The position numbers were made by a program, and so were the translations under genes. Positions 1 to 9,569 of a DNA stretch of 37,693 nt are shown one piece after another (position 1 is the stretch's first letter; the number at the start of each line of letters is the position of its first letter). The DNA is from Oscillatoriales cyanobacterium PMM_0008. GTDB taxonomy: Bacteria > Cyanobacteriota > Cyanobacteriia > Cyanobacteriales > Aerosakkonemataceae. Where the stretch lies: the NCBI GenBank assembly GCA_949128025.1, contig CASBRD010000090.1:1-37693 (forward strand), in the 5' to 3' direction. The notes beneath the pieces are model-generated. The model did not search any database. It had not been told where the DNA came from and saw nothing but the letters and a program-made list of their open reading frames with translations.

Positions 1-2007
1 TACAGTGTCAGTTGTGGGATGACTGGTATCAGGTGCGATCGCACTTTCCACTACAGTAGTCTTTTCTACCGCAGGTACTTTTGTTACAGTCACAGTAGTA
101 GGATGACTGGTATCAGGTGCGATCGCACTTTCCACTACAGTAGTCTTTTCTACCGTAGGTACTTTTGATACAGTGTCAGTTGTGGGATGACTGGTATCAG
201 GTGCGATCGCATTATTATCAGGATGAGAGATATCTGGATCGGGTGCGATCGCATGATTATTATCTGAATGTGAAATATCTGGATCAGGTGCGATCGCATT
301 ATTATCAGGATGGGAGATATCTGGAGAAGATGAGATCGCATTATCATCTGGGTGTCCTATTACCCCGATATCCCCCAAATCAACATCTTCAGTAACATCA
401 GGAGTAACATAAGGTTCAGCATAAGCAATCAAAGCTTGACCCATATCAGAAGTGCGCCAATCCTTACCAGGCGCAATCACTTCATCCAAATGAACAGCTT
501 TACCAGTCGCACCTCGAACTTGGAAAATGATATCGTTATAATCCTTATCACTATAAGAACCATCAACGCGCAAATCCTCCATCACAAAAGTATTCCCTTC
601 CCCAGTCACATCCGCAATTTGTCCAATATGCAAATGTTCGTTGGGATTCGCTGTCACCAGAGAGAATAGCGGACGCAATGAACCACCAGCATTGGGATTA
701 TCAAATAGCTGCTGCACTTTAGCATTGGGAACAAGCATTACCCCAAACTCATCACCAGCAGTCATCTTAAAGGTTTTTACACCTTCATAAACTCCCGAAT
801 TTTGATTACCTTCTCCTGGTAAATTACCGCTAAATTTTGCACCCTCTGTAATGTCGGAAATTACAACATGACCAAAATCCGAATTACTCAAAGCGCGAGT
901 CGCCGCTTCTTTGATAAACTCAGAAGAACCAGGAGTTAAATTCTCCATGTTCTTCAGACTGAAAATCGCTAATTCTCCTTTGTATCCACCACCATCAAAT
1001 AGAAAATCAATTCCGACTTCTCCCGTTTCACCAACAGTGAAGACACCGGAACTAAAGTTAGTTCTCTCAGATGATGTGATTGGTAGAGTGTCGGTGACTT
1101 TGGGTAAATGGCTAGTTACTTCATCAGTAGTAGAATGGGTGTTATCTGTAGCAGTGGTTTGAGGTAAATGGCTAGTTACGTCATCAGTAGTAGAATGGGT
1201 ATTTGTGGTAGCAGAAGACTCAGTATGCTGTTCGATCGGATGTAAGGTAGTATCGGTCGGAGTATCGGTAGAGTGAAGTTGGGTATCAATGATGCTATGG
1301 TCTGAAGTGGGAAGTGCGATCGCAACTTCTGTACCAGTCTTAACCTCAGTCCCCGCTAAATCTCCAGTATTTGCGTCACTATGACCAGAAGCATCAGTAA
1401 TTGGATGATTTTCTGTTGCTGAGATTCCCTCATTCAAAGGATGGGAAACATCATCGCTAGTTGCTTCTGAGACTTGGACATCAGTACGATCGGTCGAGTG
1501 AATAATATCGCTACTTGGTGGATCGACATTGTGACTCTCATTCACTGTTAATGGGTGAATAATTGTACTTTCACCAACGGTTTCAGAATGAGTATTAGTA
1601 GTATCTGCGGGTTCGATAAAAGAAATATGTTCGAGATCGGAGTCTGAAATTGACCCGTCTACTTGATGAGTAGCGAGAATATCACTATGTCCACTTTCAA
1701 CAATACTATCTGCAAGACTATGGGAATCGCTATTAACTTCCGAAGCGGAATGCGTTTCGACTGAAGTAACATGACTTGTATCCGCCGCATCAGTTTGGTT
1801 ATTTTCCGCTAAATGCACTTCTGGTAAAGTTGGTATATCCACATCCAGCAACAACAGGTCGTGGGAATGGTCGTCGCCATCAACTAATCCACTAGGAGTA
1901 AGTATAGGTTCGAGAATAAACGTCTCTAACTCCAATACTTGTGAACTTTTTTGACCCTGAAAACCTTTAGCAGTCGCCTTTTTGCTAAATCCCTTAAACC
2001 AAGCCAT
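1..2007 (-). CDS. DUF4114 domain protein with His/Thr-rich linker and tandem C-terminal repeats (3' end outside window)
   Basis: An uninterrupted reading frame of 669 codons starts at the ATG at 2007 and runs off the left edge without a stop. The start is supported by AAGGAG 8 bases upstream. Residues 1-310 are low-complexity and rich in Ser, Thr, Asp and His, with no clear signal peptide; a 60-base tandem duplication (about 1081-1200) encodes two HSTTD-VTSHLP units. Residues about 320-510 form a DUF4114 domain ([29 protein letters not shown]), closely matching the same domain in the protein at 18134-21175. From about residue 545 the chain becomes tandem repeats: 14-15-residue [14 protein letters not shown] units, then 28-residue APDTSHPTT...VVESAI units, each containing one HIP1 octamer. 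DUF4114 occurs in large, presumably secreted or cell-surface proteins with Ca-binding-like acidic loops. A surface role is inferred and the function is unknown. Total length cannot be given. Confidence 0.85.
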   Translation of the reverse strand, partial: MAWFKGFSKKATAKGFQGQKSSQVLELETFILEPILTPSGLVDGDDHSHDLLLLDVDIPTLPEVHLAENNQTDAADTSHVTSVETHSASEVNSDSHSLADSIVESGHSDILATHQVDGSISDSDLEHISFIEPADTTNTHSETVGESTIIHPLTVNESHNVDPPSSDIIHSTDRTDVQVSEATSDDVSHPLNEGISATENHPITDASGHSDANTGDLAGTEVKTGTEVAIALPTSDHSIIDTQLHSTDTPTDTTLHPIEQHTESSATTNTHSTTDDVTSHLPQTTATDNTHSTTDEVTSHLPKVTDTLPITSSERTNFSSGVFTVGETGEVGIDFLFDGGGYKGELAIFSLKNMENLTPGSSEFIKEAATRALSNSDFGHVVISDITEGAKFSGNLPGEGNQNSGVYEGVKTFKMTAGDEFGVMLVPNAKVQQLFDNPNAGGSLRPLFSLVTANPNEHLHIGQIADVTGEGNTFVMEDLRVDGSYSDKDYNDIIFQVRGATGKAVHLDEVIAPGKDWRTSDMGQALIAYAEPYVTPDVTEDVDLGDIGVIGHPDDNAISSSPDISHPDNNAIAPDPDISHSDNNHAIAPDPDISHPDNNAIAPDTSHPTTDTVSKVPTVEKTTVVESAIAPDTSHPTTVTVTKVPAVEKTTVVESAIAPDTSHPTTDTV

Positions 2008-2010
2008 AAA

Positions 2011-2145
2011 TAATTCTCCTTTGATATAAATAGGTCAAAATGGCAAAGGTACTGAAAAACCCCTTGCCTTAACGCCTCTATTTATCTCTCAGGTTGACGC
2101 TGCCAGTTTTATGCGGCAACAGCGATATTGTTACAAAACTTCACA
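2011..2145 (-). promoter_or_regulatory. Candidate structured 5' leader RNA of the DUF4114 gene
   Basis: Read on the minus strand, this leader shares with 21927-22065 the ordered blocks GTGAAGTTTTGTAACAA, TTGCCGCATAAAA and CCTGAGAGATAAATAG. Around these are possible stems: TGCC/GGCA flanking GCATAAAACT; an outer GTCAA (2093-2097) with TTGAC (2034-2038); and an inner GGCAAGG with CCTTTGCC. In the other copy the outer stem becomes GTTCGC/GCGAAC, so pairing is kept while the bases change. The conserved CTCAGG edge lies 86 bases before the ATG here and 83 bases before the equivalent ATG in the other copy. I do not recognise a known riboswitch class. Function is inferred only from conservation and pairing. 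Confidence 0.45.
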
Positions 2146-2290
2146 TAAAGCCATAACTGGGTTGAATAAACCCCATAGTGTGAAGGAATTGTAAAGACTT
2201 ATTAAAGAGTTGAATAAGTTTGCATAAAAGTTATCCCCCAACCTAGATAGAAAGATAGGCGATTGCAAAGCAGAGAAAACGTTCAGCGCT

Positions 2291-2334
2291 TTTTTGTCCC
2301 CGTTGTCCCCTTTCTCCCCTTGTCCCCCTTGTCC
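2291..2334. repeat. Short tandem TTGTCCCC/CTTGTCC tract
   Basis: Pyrimidine-rich low-complexity stretch built from repeated TTGTCCCC-like heptamers/octamers, of the short tandem repeat kind common in cyanobacterial intergenic DNA. It ends about 45 bases before the sigma-like gene. In the rest of 2146-2378 I see no gene and no convincing promoter. Confidence 0.6.
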
Positions 2335-2378
2335 ATTACCCTGAAATCATCAGCTATTTACAAGTTCCTGGGGTGCTT

Positions 2379-3020
2379 ATGGACACTAGACGGGAAAAAG
2401 AACAGGATGAACGACTCAAGCAGCTTGCACTCAAAGCGAAACAGCATCCGCCTCAAACACCGGCACAACAGCAAGCTTTAGCAGAACTGGTGCAATTAAT
2501 TTTGCAATCTGGCAGGCTTTGTCGGCCTCATCGGGGTCAATTTCAAGTTCTTTATGAAGAAATTTACAATGAGGCGCGACAAGAGATGCTGCTGTATATC
2601 TGCCAAAGAATTAATGATTACAACCCAGAAAAGAGTCCGGTAATGAGGTGGGTAAACTTTCTCATGGAAACGCGATTTTTCCCAAACACCATTCCGAAAT
2701 TTATGGATCGAAATATTATCAGAAGAACTCTTGATGAGCTAGAAAATATAGCTCATAGTGAAGAAGATGAATCTATTTCAGAAGTGCTAGCTGAATGTAT
2801 TGAAAAAGACGCAGATAATCTGTTTAAAAATCAGCATATCCAAAATCATCCCGAAGCCAATTTTCAATTTTTAGCAAAAAAAAGGCTCGCCGGAACTAGC
2901 TGGCAAGAGATATCATCAGAATTAGGGATAAAAATTCCTACCTTAAGTGGCTTTTATCAACGTTGTCTCCATAAATTCACAGACAAACTGCGACAATACT
3001 ATCAAGACAATAGCAAATAA
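2379..3020 (+). CDS. Sigma-70-like RNA polymerase sigma factor (cyanobacterial short type)
   Basis: 213 residues from the ATG at 2379; a GTG two codons earlier (2373) is in frame, but GGGG at 2370-2373 fits the ATG better as a weak ribosome site. Residues about 50-110 (LYEEIYNEARQEMLLYI, then NDYNPEKSPVMRWVNFLM) resemble the sigma region 2 core-binding helices. Residues about 160-205 (FLAKKRLAGTSWQEISSELG, followed by a basic helix) look like the region 4 helix-turn-helix. The middle is acidic and linker-like. At this length regions 1 and 3 are absent, as in ECF-type or degenerate sigma factors. It heads a rightward cluster, with DUF1822 15 bases downstream. Cyanobacterial proteins of this type recur beside DUF1822, CHASE2 and DUF928 genes, so local or pathway-specific transcription control is a reasonable inference. 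Sigma activity itself is not demonstrated by the sequence. Confidence 0.7.
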   Translation: MDTRREKEQDERLKQLALKAKQHPPQTPAQQQALAELVQLILQSGRLCRPHRGQFQVLYEEIYNEARQEMLLYICQRINDYNPEKSPVMRWVNFLMETRFFPNTIPKFMDRNIIRRTLDELENIAHSEEDESISEVLAECIEKDADNLFKNQHIQNHPEANFQFLAKKRLAGTSWQEISSELGIKIPTLSGFYQRCLHKFTDKLRQYYQDNSK

Positions 3021-3035
3021 TCTCCAAACAAAAGT

Positions 3036-3941
3036 ATGAAAGAATTATCGACGCCATTTACCTTCACCGTCATTTTAAGCGCAGAAGCTCATCGCCTAGC
3101 AGAACAGTTTCGCCTACAGCAGAAACAGCCTAAAAAAGGCAAACAAGTTTACCTTAATACCCTAGCAGTGTATGCGGTAAAATTTTATCTTAGTTGTTTG
3201 GGAATAGAAACAGATTGGGAAAGTAGCGATAGTTTCGACCCGATAGCGCAAACACTGATGGATGTAGCAGATTTGAAAGTCAAAAATTTGGGCAGTTTAG
3301 AGTGTCGTCCAGTATTACCAAACCAAGAATTCATGTCTGTTCCACCAGAGGTTTGGTCAAATAGAATTGGCTATATCGCCGTGCAAATGACTCAATCATT
3401 AACAGAAGTAATGATATTAGGATTTGTGGAAAGAGTAGACAGGGAAGAGATACCGCTTGTGGAATTGCTTTCTCTGAGAGAATTTCCGCGATATCTCGGC
3501 GAATTGAGAGAACCTAAAACCATTAATTTAAGTCAATGGTTGCAAGATATTTTTGAGTTTGGTTGGCAAAGATTGGAAACCATTTTATTGCCGCAACAAA
3601 CGGAGATGGCTTTTAGTATGCGAGGCATAAATGGCGTGAAACGGGGAAAAATATTGGAATTAGAACGCGCTGGCGAACAGGTAGCTTTATGTGTTGGAAT
3701 CAAACCAGATACTGAGGCGGAAATGAATATTTTGGTGGAAGTTTATCCGACTGGGAACCAAACTTATCTGCCGCCAGAACTGCAAGTAATGGTGTTAGAT
3801 GACTCAGGGATTTCGGTGATGGAAGCGCAAGCGAGAACTACCAAGAATATTCAATTTGAGTTTAGCGGAGAGACAGGAGAAAATTTTAGTGTTAAACTAG
3901 CTTTAGGTGATTTTAGCATTACGGAGACATTTGTGATTTAA
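3036..3941 (+). CDS. DUF1822 family protein
   Basis: 301 residues starting at ATG 3036, 15 bases after the sigma-like gene, so probably co-transcribed. The family signature is visible: an N-terminal helix pair with KQVYLNTLAVYAVKFYLSCL (residues about 36-55), the tryptophan-containing SSDSFDPI region, the ECRPVLPNQEFMSVPPEVW block, a central NLSQWLQDIFEFGWQRLE segment, and the C-terminal FSVKLALGDFSITETFVI. No signal peptide or membrane helix is seen, so it is probably cytoplasmic. DUF1822 proteins are confined largely to cyanobacteria and often sit next to the short sigma factor and CHASE2 genes; no biochemical role is known to me. A fragment closely matching the last 20-odd residues recurs at 35863-35955. 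Confidence 0.85.
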   Translation: MKELSTPFTFTVILSAEAHRLAEQFRLQQKQPKKGKQVYLNTLAVYAVKFYLSCLGIETDWESSDSFDPIAQTLMDVADLKVKNLGSLECRPVLPNQEFMSVPPEVWSNRIGYIAVQMTQSLTEVMILGFVERVDREEIPLVELLSLREFPRYLGELREPKTINLSQWLQDIFEFGWQRLETILLPQQTEMAFSMRGINGVKRGKILELERAGEQVALCVGIKPDTEAEMNILVEVYPTGNQTYLPPELQVMVLDDSGISVMEAQARTTKNIQFEFSGETGENFSVKLALGDFSITETFVI

Positions 3942-3973
3942 ACATAACAATTCTGAGCATAAGGGTGTAAACT

Positions 3974-6277
3974 ATGGTGAAGTTAGTTGTGTTAAAATTG
4001 GATGGCAACCTTGAAACCAATGGGTTGCAAGTAAGTCTGGAAATTGCTTCAGAAGGTAAACGTCCAGAAATTGAAATTGCGGCTCAATTACCACCTGCTC
4101 CAGATTTGATCGATTGTTTAAATCGGGGGCAGGAAAATTATCGAAATGTCGGCGCACCTTACCGAATTAAACCGAAAAAGATTACTTATGATGGTTCGGT
4201 TAACAAGCGAATTCAAGAATGCCAGCAAGCGGCGAAAGAGTTGGGAAATCAATTGAGTGCATGGCTAGATTCCGATCAATTTCGTCCGATTGACAAGCGA
4301 CTGCGAGAAGAATTAAACCGAGATGAAACTATTAGGTTGCTGATTCGGACTGAGGATAATTATTTACAGAAACTTCCTTGGCATTTGTGGGATTTTTTCG
4401 ATCGCTATCCTTTGGCAGAAGTTGCTTTAAGTACCAAAAAGTTGGAAGTCCCCCAAAAAATAAACTCGGTTTTGAGGAAAGAGAAAGTTAGGATTTTGGC
4501 GATTTTAGGCCATAGCGATGGTTTGGATATTGAGAAAGATCGCAGTTTGTTATCGAATTTACCTAATACAGAAGTGGTGTTTTTGGTGGAACCAAAACGA
4601 CAAGAAATTAATGACCAATTGTGGGAACAATCTTGGGATATTATCTTTTTTGCAGGTCACAGCGAGACGGAAGGGGAAACGGGGATAATTTATATTAATC
4701 CTACTGAAAGTTTAACGATTAATGAGTTGTGGTATGCGCTGAGAAAAGCTGTGGAAGGGGGTTTACAGTTAGCGCTATTTAATTCTTGTGATGGTTTGGG
4801 ATTGGCGCGGCAATTGGACGATTTGCATATTCCACAAATGATTGTGATGCGGGAGTTGGTGCCAGATAGGGTTGCTCAAGAATTTTTGAAGTATTTTTTG
4901 ACAAGTTTTGTTAGTGGTAAATCTTTTTATTTGGCGGTGCGGTCAGCGCGAGAAAGGTTGCAGGGAATGGAAAGTCAATTTCCTTGTGCTACTTGGTTGC
5001 CAGCAATTTGTCAAAATCCGGCAGAAATACCTCGGAATTGGCAGGATTTGTTACCAAGTAAAAATGTAGATTCTTCTTCTTTAGAAAATATCCAAAATAT
5101 AAGATTAAAAATTAAAAATTTGCCAATTGTGCTGTTGGCTAGTGTGGTGGTAACTGCTGCGGTGGTGGGGGTGCGATCGCTTGGTTTTTTGCAAGCTTGG
5201 GAGTTGCAGGCTTTCGATCGATTAATGCGATCGCGTCCTGATGAATCTGCCGATTCTCGCATATTAATAGTTGAAGTTAATGAAAATGATATCCGCCGAT
5301 ATAATCATCCATTACCAGATACTATCTTGGCCAAATTGTTAGATAAAATTCAGCAGCATCAACCTGTAGTTATCGGCTTAAATATCTATCGCGACTTACC
5401 CGTACAACCAGGATATCAGGCAATTAGGAGGAATTTACAGGGGAATAAAAGTTTGATTACAGTTTGTCACTTTATAGTTAACAAAGAAGGTATGAATCCT
5501 CCACCGACAAGTCCAGAAAAGCAAAGAAGCTTTAATAACTTGCAACCCGATCTCTTCGACGATAGCATTCGTCGTTATCTTTTATCGCGTACCCCCAATA
5601 CAATATCTACTTACGATCGTTGCAATACTCCCTATTCTTTTAGCTTTCAGTTGGCATATAAATACCTGGAGGCAAAAAAGATACCAATCAAAACCACAGA
5701 AGAAAAAGATTGGCAATTTAACGATATTGTTTTAAAAAGGTTAAGCACTCATAGTGGTGGATACCAAAATTTAGATGCGCGAGGAAATCAAATCCTAATC
5801 AATTATCGTGCTACTGCTCAAATTGCCCAAAAAGTAACAGTTACGGATATCCTGACCGATCGGTTTGACTCTGCTTGGATCAAAGATAAAATTGTAATTA
5901 TTGGCGTTACTGCTGAAAGTATCGGACAGCTTGAAAACACGCCGATCGGGAAAATCAACGTATTATTTATTCATGCACAGATGGTAAGTCAGATTCTTAG
6001 TGCTGTTGAGAATAATCGCCCTCTAATCTGGTGGTTACCTCAGTGGGGAGATGCGATCTGGATTTGGATTTGGTCATTTACGGGTGGGGCGATCGCTTGG
6101 TATTTACAACGATCGCCACTGCGTTTGTGGCTGACAATTAGCATTGCGATCGCTGTTTTATATGGAATCTGCTTTAGCGTCTTAATACAAGGAGGTTGGC
6201 TAGCAATTTTTCCAGCAATATTAGCCATTTTTGCTAGTGCATTATTTGTGACATTTTCCAGGCATTATCGACAATGA
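3974..6277 (+). CDS. CHAT-CHASE2 transmembrane protein (caspase-like protease fused to an extracytoplasmic sensor)
   Basis: 767 residues; AAGGGTG lies about 8 bases before the ATG. Residues about 120-350 form a CHAT peptidase domain of the caspase/separase clan, with candidate catalytic His229 in FFAGHSE and Cys272 in FNSCDGLG. A membrane helix follows at about 383-400. Residues about 404-690 are CHASE2 (WELQAFDRLMRSRP, RILIVEVNENDI, then GGYQNLDARGNQILINYR and KIVIIGVTAES), a sensor domain normally outside the membrane. Three hydrophobic helices close the protein (from PLIWWLPQWGDAIW to the end). The expected topology is cytoplasmic CHAT, periplasmic CHASE2 and a C-terminal membrane bundle. 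The CHASE2 part and the tail match the kinase-CHASE2 protein at 25197-27431. It lies 32 bases after DUF1822 and 42 before DUF928, a likely operon. Ligand and substrate are unknown. Confidence 0.85.
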   Translation: MVKLVVLKLDGNLETNGLQVSLEIASEGKRPEIEIAAQLPPAPDLIDCLNRGQENYRNVGAPYRIKPKKITYDGSVNKRIQECQQAAKELGNQLSAWLDSDQFRPIDKRLREELNRDETIRLLIRTEDNYLQKLPWHLWDFFDRYPLAEVALSTKKLEVPQKINSVLRKEKVRILAILGHSDGLDIEKDRSLLSNLPNTEVVFLVEPKRQEINDQLWEQSWDIIFFAGHSETEGETGIIYINPTESLTINELWYALRKAVEGGLQLALFNSCDGLGLARQLDDLHIPQMIVMRELVPDRVAQEFLKYFLTSFVSGKSFYLAVRSARERLQGMESQFPCATWLPAICQNPAEIPRNWQDLLPSKNVDSSSLENIQNIRLKIKNLPIVLLASVVVTAAVVGVRSLGFLQAWELQAFDRLMRSRPDESADSRILIVEVNENDIRRYNHPLPDTILAKLLDKIQQHQPVVIGLNIYRDLPVQPGYQAIRRNLQGNKSLITVCHFIVNKEGMNPPPTSPEKQRSFNNLQPDLFDDSIRRYLLSRTPNTISTYDRCNTPYSFSFQLAYKYLEAKKIPIKTTEEKDWQFNDIVLKRLSTHSGGYQNLDARGNQILINYRATAQIAQKVTVTDILTDRFDSAWIKDKIVIIGVTAESIGQLENTPIGKINVLFIHAQMVSQILSAVENNRPLIWWLPQWGDAIWIWIWSFTGGAIAWYLQRSPLRLWLTISIAIAVLYGICFSVLIQGGWLAIFPAILAIFASALFVTFSRHYRQ

Positions 6278-6319
6278 AAATAAACACTTTCAAACATTTG
6301 TATTTCAACTATTAACTAT

Positions 6320-7075
6320 ATGAAAATACCCATTCAACCGATGAAACTTACCTTGATGATTACTTTAGCGATCGCTACTTTCATCAACAATTATGCACCA
6401 GTTCGGACACAACCCGTCAGACAAATAAGTGGAAATCCCCCACCGCCGCCAACAACTGGCACTCCTCAAACTCCCCAGAGAAGAGGCGGAACTCGTCCTG
6501 GCGATTCCAAATGTCCTGTTTCACAAATCGATCCGATTGCTTTTATGCCTAAATCAGGACAATTTGTGCTGGAATCTCCTACTTTCTGGTTTTATATTCC
6601 ATTTGCACCCAAAGATGTAGACTCTATTAGTTTTGTAATTTTGAACGCAGAGGGCGAATATATTCAGCCGCCCAAAAAGATACCTTTATCTGGAACACCA
6701 GGATTTATTAGTTTAGGACTTCCATCCACATCACCACCGCTAGAAATTGGTAAGCGTTATAGGTGGTCGTTCTCAATTTACTGCGATCGGCAAAATCAAG
6801 AAGATCGGATTTCTCGCGATGGAATATTTCAAAAAATTGCCCCCAATTTTACAACAGGAACACCAGGAGAACGAATTACCCGTTATGTCGAAAATGGTTC
6901 TTGGTATGATGCGCTCAATCTTTTAGGTGAACTTCGCCGTAGGGAATCAACTAATACTGCACTTAAAGCTGATTGGGATAAATTATTCGCTTCATTGGAT
7001 AAATTAGATCCTACCTTTAAGTTTAGCGCGATCGCCGATCGACCAATTGCTTCCTGCTGTTCTCTCGAACAATAG
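6320..7075 (+). CDS. DUF928 family secreted protein (cassette 1)
   Basis: 251 residues from ATG 6320; an in-frame ATG at 6341 would also retain the signal peptide (LTLMITLAIATFINNYA). A Pro/Gly-rich linker (PPPPPTTGTPQTPQRRGGTR) follows, then the DUF928 core: SPTFWFYIPF, a short hydrophobic beta region, TPGFISLGLPS, a YRWSFSIYCD strand with one Cys pairing plausibly with the Cys near residue 65, and a helical tail with WYDALNLLGELRRR. It is probably exported. The family is cyanobacterial and usually encoded next to CHASE2 and CHAT genes; its function is not established. It is the last gene of the rightward cluster and ends only 31 bases from the converging CHAT gene. It is paralogous to 27454-28176. 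Confidence 0.85.
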   Translation: MKIPIQPMKLTLMITLAIATFINNYAPVRTQPVRQISGNPPPPPTTGTPQTPQRRGGTRPGDSKCPVSQIDPIAFMPKSGQFVLESPTFWFYIPFAPKDVDSISFVILNAEGEYIQPPKKIPLSGTPGFISLGLPSTSPPLEIGKRYRWSFSIYCDRQNQEDRISRDGIFQKIAPNFTTGTPGERITRYVENGSWYDALNLLGELRRRESTNTALKADWDKLFASLDKLDPTFKFSAIADRPIASCCSLEQ

Positions 7076-7106
7076 CAGCGATCGATCGCGAAAATTTCAC
7101 CAATTC

Positions 7107-9569
7107 TTATTGCCAATTTCCGACTAAAATGTAAGGAGCCCATTTATACGGAATTCCAAAAGATTCCTCAAAAAGTTTTAGTTGAGCCTTGCGAAGAGCT
7201 TCTGTTTTAGATATTTCCGGTTGCTCTTTCAACAATTTGTAGAATTCCTCGGTTAAAACAGTGCTTAACTCGTCATCAGCTCGCCATAAAGAAGCAAGGG
7301 TACTGCGTGCGCCTGCTTTGACAGCTACTCCAGCAATTCCCAAAGTAGCTCGCGGATCTCCTTTTGCTGTTTCACAAGCAGTGAGAACGAGCAATTCCGT
7401 TGTATCAGATCCATTCCGATCTTTGCTCCTAAGTATATTATCCATATCCTTAACCTTAAGTCTTTTACCCCAAGCAACAATAAAAGTATCATTAGGATTG
7501 GAACTAAACTTACCGTGAGTGGCAAAATGAACTACAGAGAAATTAGTTGATTTAATTAAATTTTGAAGATTGGTATTAGTAAAATTCTGATTCAGCAGTA
7601 CCTTACTAGATACTTCTTTCTCAATTTGTTTTAATTCATTTTCCACTTTTTCTAGGGGTGTATAGATTTGACCATCTATTGTTTGTTCTAAACTTACTCC
7701 AGCCGCTAAAACTTTTAAATTTTTCCGCTCTAGAGGCTTAGGACTTATCAGTTGCAAACCAGGTACTAACGCTACACCATAATTTTGTAAAAGATATCCT
7801 TTCCCATCGTAAAGAGCAGCCATTGGAATATTTCGCAAGTAACCATCTAATACAAACACCAAAGTTTTGATGCCTCTATTTTTTAAATGCAACTCTGTTT
7901 CAATAGGACGTATTAACCAATTGTAAACTTGCTCGGATAATTTTTTACCTTCGGGAGAAGTATGATCTTGTTTTAATTCTTCCAACAGCTTCTCTAAGAT
8001 ATTTTCTACATAAGCCTTGCCTTCGGGAAATTCCTTTGAATAGTAATATAGCCGCTTTTCTTGAGGTAATTTATTTGGTTCTGGTAACTTAACAATAACC
8101 GCCAACTTTTTCTCTAAGATAATCGTGTAGATAACCGCTGCACTTGCATCTGATTCATCAACTACCCGGTCGATTTGTTCTGGTGCTAAACCAGAACAAG
8201 CATCTCTAAAAAAGTTATCTAATTCGGCTAGTTGTAATCCCTCAATCGCATTTCGTGCTAGTTTCAGATTCTCTTGGCTGGGTTGCTTTGCTTGCAATAG
8301 TAAATCAACTAATTCGCGATAAACTGGTTCTACTTCATCTCGAAAGTTAAATTGCAGATCTGGATTGAGAGAAGTTAAGTCTTTACGCAAATATTGAAGG
8401 GTATTAAAAGCAACGGTGTAATCTTTAATCGCGCTTTCAATATTTTTTTCGTTGTTAATTTCTAAACGTCCTAATTGCCATTGCCAACGATAGGCAATAT
8501 CCCATGCTTGAATTGATTGGGAAATTCGTAAAGCTTCTTCAGTTATTTGTTTAGCACTTGACCATTGTTCAGTTATTTCGTATAATTCACCTAGCTGTCC
8601 TAAAGTATAAGCTTCTAATCGCTCATCTTTTAAATTTTTGGCTTGTTGAATAGATGTAGCTAATAGTTTACCGATATCTTTCCAACTAAAAACATCTGCT
8701 TTTTGAAGTTCTTCTTTTGCCTCTAAGTTACTACAAATTCTCGCAAGAGGGGCGATATATTGAATATCTCGTTCGGGTTGTTGTTGCAGTTTCAAGCAAG
8801 TTAAACTGCGAGCAAAATCCATTCTAGCATAAACCGCTTCTCTCGTTGAGGGTAATTCAACTAACTGAGATTGAATTTGTTGTGGTAAATCACCAATATC
8901 TGATTTTAGGGGAGTTTCTATTAATAAGTTGAATAAGTTTAGTTTGGCTCTTAAATTTGTAATCTGTGGCGCATTTATGGCGATAGCATTTTGATAGTAT
9001 TTGAAAGCATCCTTATATTCCAACTCTGCTTTTTCTTGGTTATTAAAAGTTGCTTGGCGTTTGCCTAAAGCACGTTTGGTATTGCCTAAACTAACTAGAG
9101 TCGCGCTGATGTTTGGTTCGTCCTTTAAGCGCTGAGACATTTGCCAACTTTGCTGTAAAATATTTTCAGAGTTTTCGATCGCACCGACAATTCGTAAAAT
9201 ATCCCCCAGGTTTCTTAAAGTTGTAGCGGTAAGTTGTGAATCTGATAGTTTTGAGAGGATTTCTGTTAATTTAGGGGTGTCTTCATCGCGAATTAATGTT
9301 TTACATTCTGGCGGTGGAAGTCTGAGAGATTCCAACAAAGTTCCGCAAGCACGACGGTAAAGTCCTGCTGCTTGCAAATCTTGGGCATTTTTTAGTAAAT
9401 TGCTGGTTATTTCTGTTTCTGTGGACTTTTGTAGGTTAGGAACTTGAGCGAGAACAGGTAGGCGAATTAGCATACACAAACTTGCACTAATTAGAGCAAG
9501 TAACAACCAATTTAGTCGCTTTTTGAAGGTTCGATAGCATTTGAAAAAGATTTTCTGTTTTATTATCAT
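7107..9569 (-). CDS. TPR-CHAT protease, exported (cassette 1)
   Basis: 820 residues. The N-terminus is basic, followed by a hydrophobic stretch ending LPVLAQ (about 22-42), a signal peptide or anchor. Residues about 50-430 are helical TPR-like repeats (for example ATTLRNLGDILRIVGAIENS and ETYLTLGQLGELYEI-type units). The C-terminal CHAT domain (about 520-820) ends in the family terminus WAPYILVGNW and carries candidate catalytic His685 in HFATHG and Cys732 in LTACETA. CHAT proteins are caspase-like peptidases; cyanobacterial HetF, needed for heterocyst patterning, is a known member. The start overlaps the FHA-like gene stop by ATGA (9566-9569), which implies translational coupling. It is a paralogue of 28194-30572. 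Confidence 0.88.
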   Translation of the reverse strand: MIIKQKIFFKCYRTFKKRLNWLLLALISASLCMLIRLPVLAQVPNLQKSTETEITSNLLKNAQDLQAAGLYRRACGTLLESLRLPPPECKTLIRDEDTPKLTEILSKLSDSQLTATTLRNLGDILRIVGAIENSENILQQSWQMSQRLKDEPNISATLVSLGNTKRALGKRQATFNNQEKAELEYKDAFKYYQNAIAINAPQITNLRAKLNLFNLLIETPLKSDIGDLPQQIQSQLVELPSTREAVYARMDFARSLTCLKLQQQPERDIQYIAPLARICSNLEAKEELQKADVFSWKDIGKLLATSIQQAKNLKDERLEAYTLGQLGELYEITEQWSSAKQITEEALRISQSIQAWDIAYRWQWQLGRLEINNEKNIESAIKDYTVAFNTLQYLRKDLTSLNPDLQFNFRDEVEPVYRELVDLLLQAKQPSQENLKLARNAIEGLQLAELDNFFRDACSGLAPEQIDRVVDESDASAAVIYTIILEKKLAVIVKLPEPNKLPQEKRLYYYSKEFPEGKAYVENILEKLLEELKQDHTSPEGKKLSEQVYNWLIRPIETELHLKNRGIKTLVFVLDGYLRNIPMAALYDGKGYLLQNYGVALVPGLQLISPKPLERKNLKVLAAGVSLEQTIDGQIYTPLEKVENELKQIEKEVSSKVLLNQNFTNTNLQNLIKSTNFSVVHFATHGKFSSNPNDTFIVAWGKRLKVKDMDNILRSKDRNGSDTTELLVLTACETAKGDPRATLGIAGVAVKAGARSTLASLWRADDELSTVLTEEFYKLLKEQPEISKTEALRKAQLKLFEESFGIPYKWAPYILVGNWQ

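Noticed and set aside
1-345. Regularly spaced repeats that could look like a CRISPR array
   Set aside because: Units are in frame, the spacers are also repeated, and HIP1 plus codon phase explain the spacing; no cas genes are nearby.
150-395. Open frames on both strands inside the repeat region
   Set aside because: They are alternative frames of the DUF4114 repeats; their odd repetitive composition simply mirrors the repeat unit.
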